64,000 nucleotides of DNA from Gyromitra esculenta (taxonomy: Eukaryota; Ascomycota; Pezizomycetes; Pezizales; Discinaceae), in contig JBCAML010000015.1 of the NCBI GenBank assembly GCA_038503075.1, positions 1-64,000 of the forward strand. The letters run 5' to 3'. Each line of letters starts with the position of its first letter. Within the stretch, counting starts at the first letter, position 1. Positions 62,417 through 64,000 of this stretch are shown piece by piece. Under the pieces are notes generated by a model that worked only from the letters and a program-made list of their open reading frames with translations, searched no databases and was not told the origin of the DNA. Made by a program: the position numbers and the translations under genes.

Positions 62417-63772
62417 TTACTCTGATGACTCTACTAGCTTCCGTCTATAGTGTTATATCGATTATCCTCAGATCTCCTCAGGTAGCTTCCGTCTGATTTT
62501 CTGTAATTTTCATCTTTGTGCTATTTTTAGTGGCATAAGATAGATATACAATTCTATCACACTCTGGGGTGGAGTGCAAGTGGCATTAAGGATCGTACAC
62601 CACACGGTTCAAGGATCACTAGTAGCGTCAGGAAGATCGTTAGCTGCTGGAGATTTTTGTTAAGGTAAATGGTATTGATCCCCAAATGCACTGAACGAAG
62701 TATGTACTTTGTTGTGCCGCATATCGATAACAAGGCTCGAAATACGATTCATTAGGCGCGATCGCGCGATGAGCTAGAGCCATTTCTAGTCTGTGCATTA
62801 GTTTTGTTTCGAGATGTCTTTGAGAGGGGAGCTTATGTATTGAAAGCCTTGTGCCGCGAGAAACGCATTGAATAATGTGGCTTTGCGATTTTCGCTATGA
62901 GGCGAAGTGATTTGGGCAGATGGGTGGCGCAGCCTCCTAGCCAACCACAACCACAACCGCAACCGCAACCGCAACCACAACCACAACCACAAACCACAAA
63001 CCACGCACAAGGTCATGCTGGAAATTTCATGACCAAGATAGTAATATTTACCCCAAAGCTACATGGAAGCAAAAGGGTACATGCGGTGATGACGATGCGC
63101 AATTGTGGGCTAGGAAACAGAATTAATGCGCGCGGAAGGGGGGAGGTCGGGGGGCTCCGCTCACCAAGTACAGTATTATAATTACCAAGGATAGATTTCC
63201 GTTTTTTGCTCTAGAGCCGTTCTTGGTTCATAGGGGCGAACTTGTTCAGCTAGTAGGCCTAGGTAGCCTTAGCCATGGATGACATCGTATACGGCTGCAA
63301 ACGCTCCTAGGTAGGCATGTTCCTGAGTTCTCTGGGCGCTGTGATGTGGCGATATTTGTTTGGGAATTGGTCATGGGGCGGATACGAGACTGGGTGTTTA
63401 CCCTTATCTCGAAAGAGCTAAGGTGATGTGGTCTTGCATGGAGTTTACAATGGGTTTTTTGTTGGTGGGTGTTCTGTTTATAATTATGGATTGAGCTTAG
63501 GGATATCGAGTTGATTGCACGATCGCCAAGAATGAGGCTTGGAACTTTATTTGAGCCGCATACTTTAGGTAACACTTAATTAGTGTTTATTAGCCATCTG
63601 ATTATTAACTACAGTTATCAGGAGTTATGCTACTACACTAGAGAGATCTACAATGGCGTGGTTAATTGGGGGAGATGTCAACTGTCAATGCCTCTTGAAG
63701 CGGATTGCTTGCATTAATTAATACTGCGCTGCGTATCAGAAAGCTGCATATCCGCAACTTCCCAAAGGCCAT
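62417..63772. other. 3' intergenic region with hexanucleotide repeat
   Basis: About 1.35 kb between the F-box and amidase gene ends. No gene is supported. It contains the CAACCR repeat listed separately. Confidence 0.55.
62942..63006. repeat. Hexanucleotide microsatellite (CAACCA/CAACCG)
   Basis: About ten six-base units of CAACCA or CAACCG, ending in CAAACC variants. In one plus frame it reads Pro-Gln repeats, but that frame (62897-63181) has no other coding support. Confidence 0.9.
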
Positions 63773-64000
63773 TTACAACTCTCTTTTCGTTATGCTATCG
63801 TTCCCTCGTTCACCCTCCTTACTCAACGCGCTCGGCACCCTTCTCGCTCCAAATTCCTTCTCCCACGCACCCAGCACCTTGATCAACATTTTTTCACCGC
63901 CTGCTCCCGCGAAAAAACTTAACCCGAACGGTCTCCCGCTGTCCTTTATATACCCCAATGGCGCAGTCGCAATTGGATACCCCGCCATCGCAGCCAACGT
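63773..64000 (-). CDS. Amidase signature enzyme, C-terminal part (runs off window)
   Basis: The minus-strand frame is open from the window edge to the stop at 63773-63775 (75 codons seen). It shows AAMAGYPIATAPLGYI, SGRPFGLSFFAGAGGEK and LGAWEKEFGARR, matching the C-terminal end of fungal amidase-signature family enzymes (PxGRPFGLxF and the closing AWE helix). The catalytic Ser-Ser-Lys triad lies outside the window. The family hydrolyses amide bonds of varied substrates. The last four residues are KREL; this is probably chance rather than an ER-retention signal. Confidence 0.88.
   Translation of the reverse strand, partial: TLAAMAGYPIATAPLGYIKDSGRPFGLSFFAGAGGEKMLIKVLGAWEKEFGARRVPSALSKEGERGNDSITKREL

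Noticed and set aside
62897..63181. 94-residue frame with Pro-Gln repeats
   Set aside because: The repeat is a hexanucleotide microsatellite, and the flanking residues show no coding character.
63773..63787. C-terminal KREL of the amidase as an ER-retention signal
   Set aside because: KREL is not the usual HDEL/KDEL signal of ascomycetes, amidases of this family are normally cytosolic, and the N-terminus is not visible.

Overview
The window is a chromosome end of a filamentous ascomycete (Pezizomycotina). It opens with a C-rich telomeric tract (mixed CCCTAA and CCCTAAA units). Its genes have many short introns of about 45-90 nt with GTANGT-type donors and CTRAC-like branch sites, and the gene content is typical of such fungi: AA9 LPMO, GT90/CAP10, F-box, MFS sugar transporter, SDR, ankyrin proteins. 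The class cannot be fixed from the sequence alone. I rebuilt the exon structures by hand from splice motifs and frame agreement.

Left arm (1-26 kb): telomere; a three-exon minus-strand gene for a 1651-residue protein kinase with about 35 near-identical 35-residue ankyrin repeats; a secreted six-cysteine protein; a six-exon SDR oxidoreductase; a convergent MFS sugar/polyol transporter; and an eight-exon minus-strand gene joining 12 ankyrin repeats to a CorA-type Mg2+ channel end with an intact GMN motif, reached through a 30-nt microexon. Then come two tandem tiny CCxC/CxxC proteins that look like one family, and a pseudouridine-5'-phosphate glycosidase (PsuG).

Middle (26-45 kb): a decayed coding relic at 26.6-27.6 kb, a secreted His-brace (LPMO-like) protein behind a long pyrimidine-rich leader, an SRPBCC-like protein, a complete eight-exon AA9 lytic polysaccharide monooxygenase, and a GT90 glycosyltransferase. 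The two secreted copper-enzyme candidates and the GT90 suggest wall or polysaccharide chemistry, but nothing shows they are a cluster.

Right arm (45-64 kb): gene-poor and rich in small repeat elements. It holds a 236-bp fold-back element, a CCTCTAAAA minisatellite, a Cys-rich small protein, an internally deleted hAT transposon with readable 8-bp target duplication, a 294-bp TA-flanked MITE just upstream of an F-box gene, and the 3' end of an amidase running off the window.

The main points of interest are the two subtelomeric ankyrin proteins, which carry the same 35-residue repeat module on two different outputs (kinase and Mg2+ channel-like membrane domain), and the well-preserved signatures of non-autonomous transposons.
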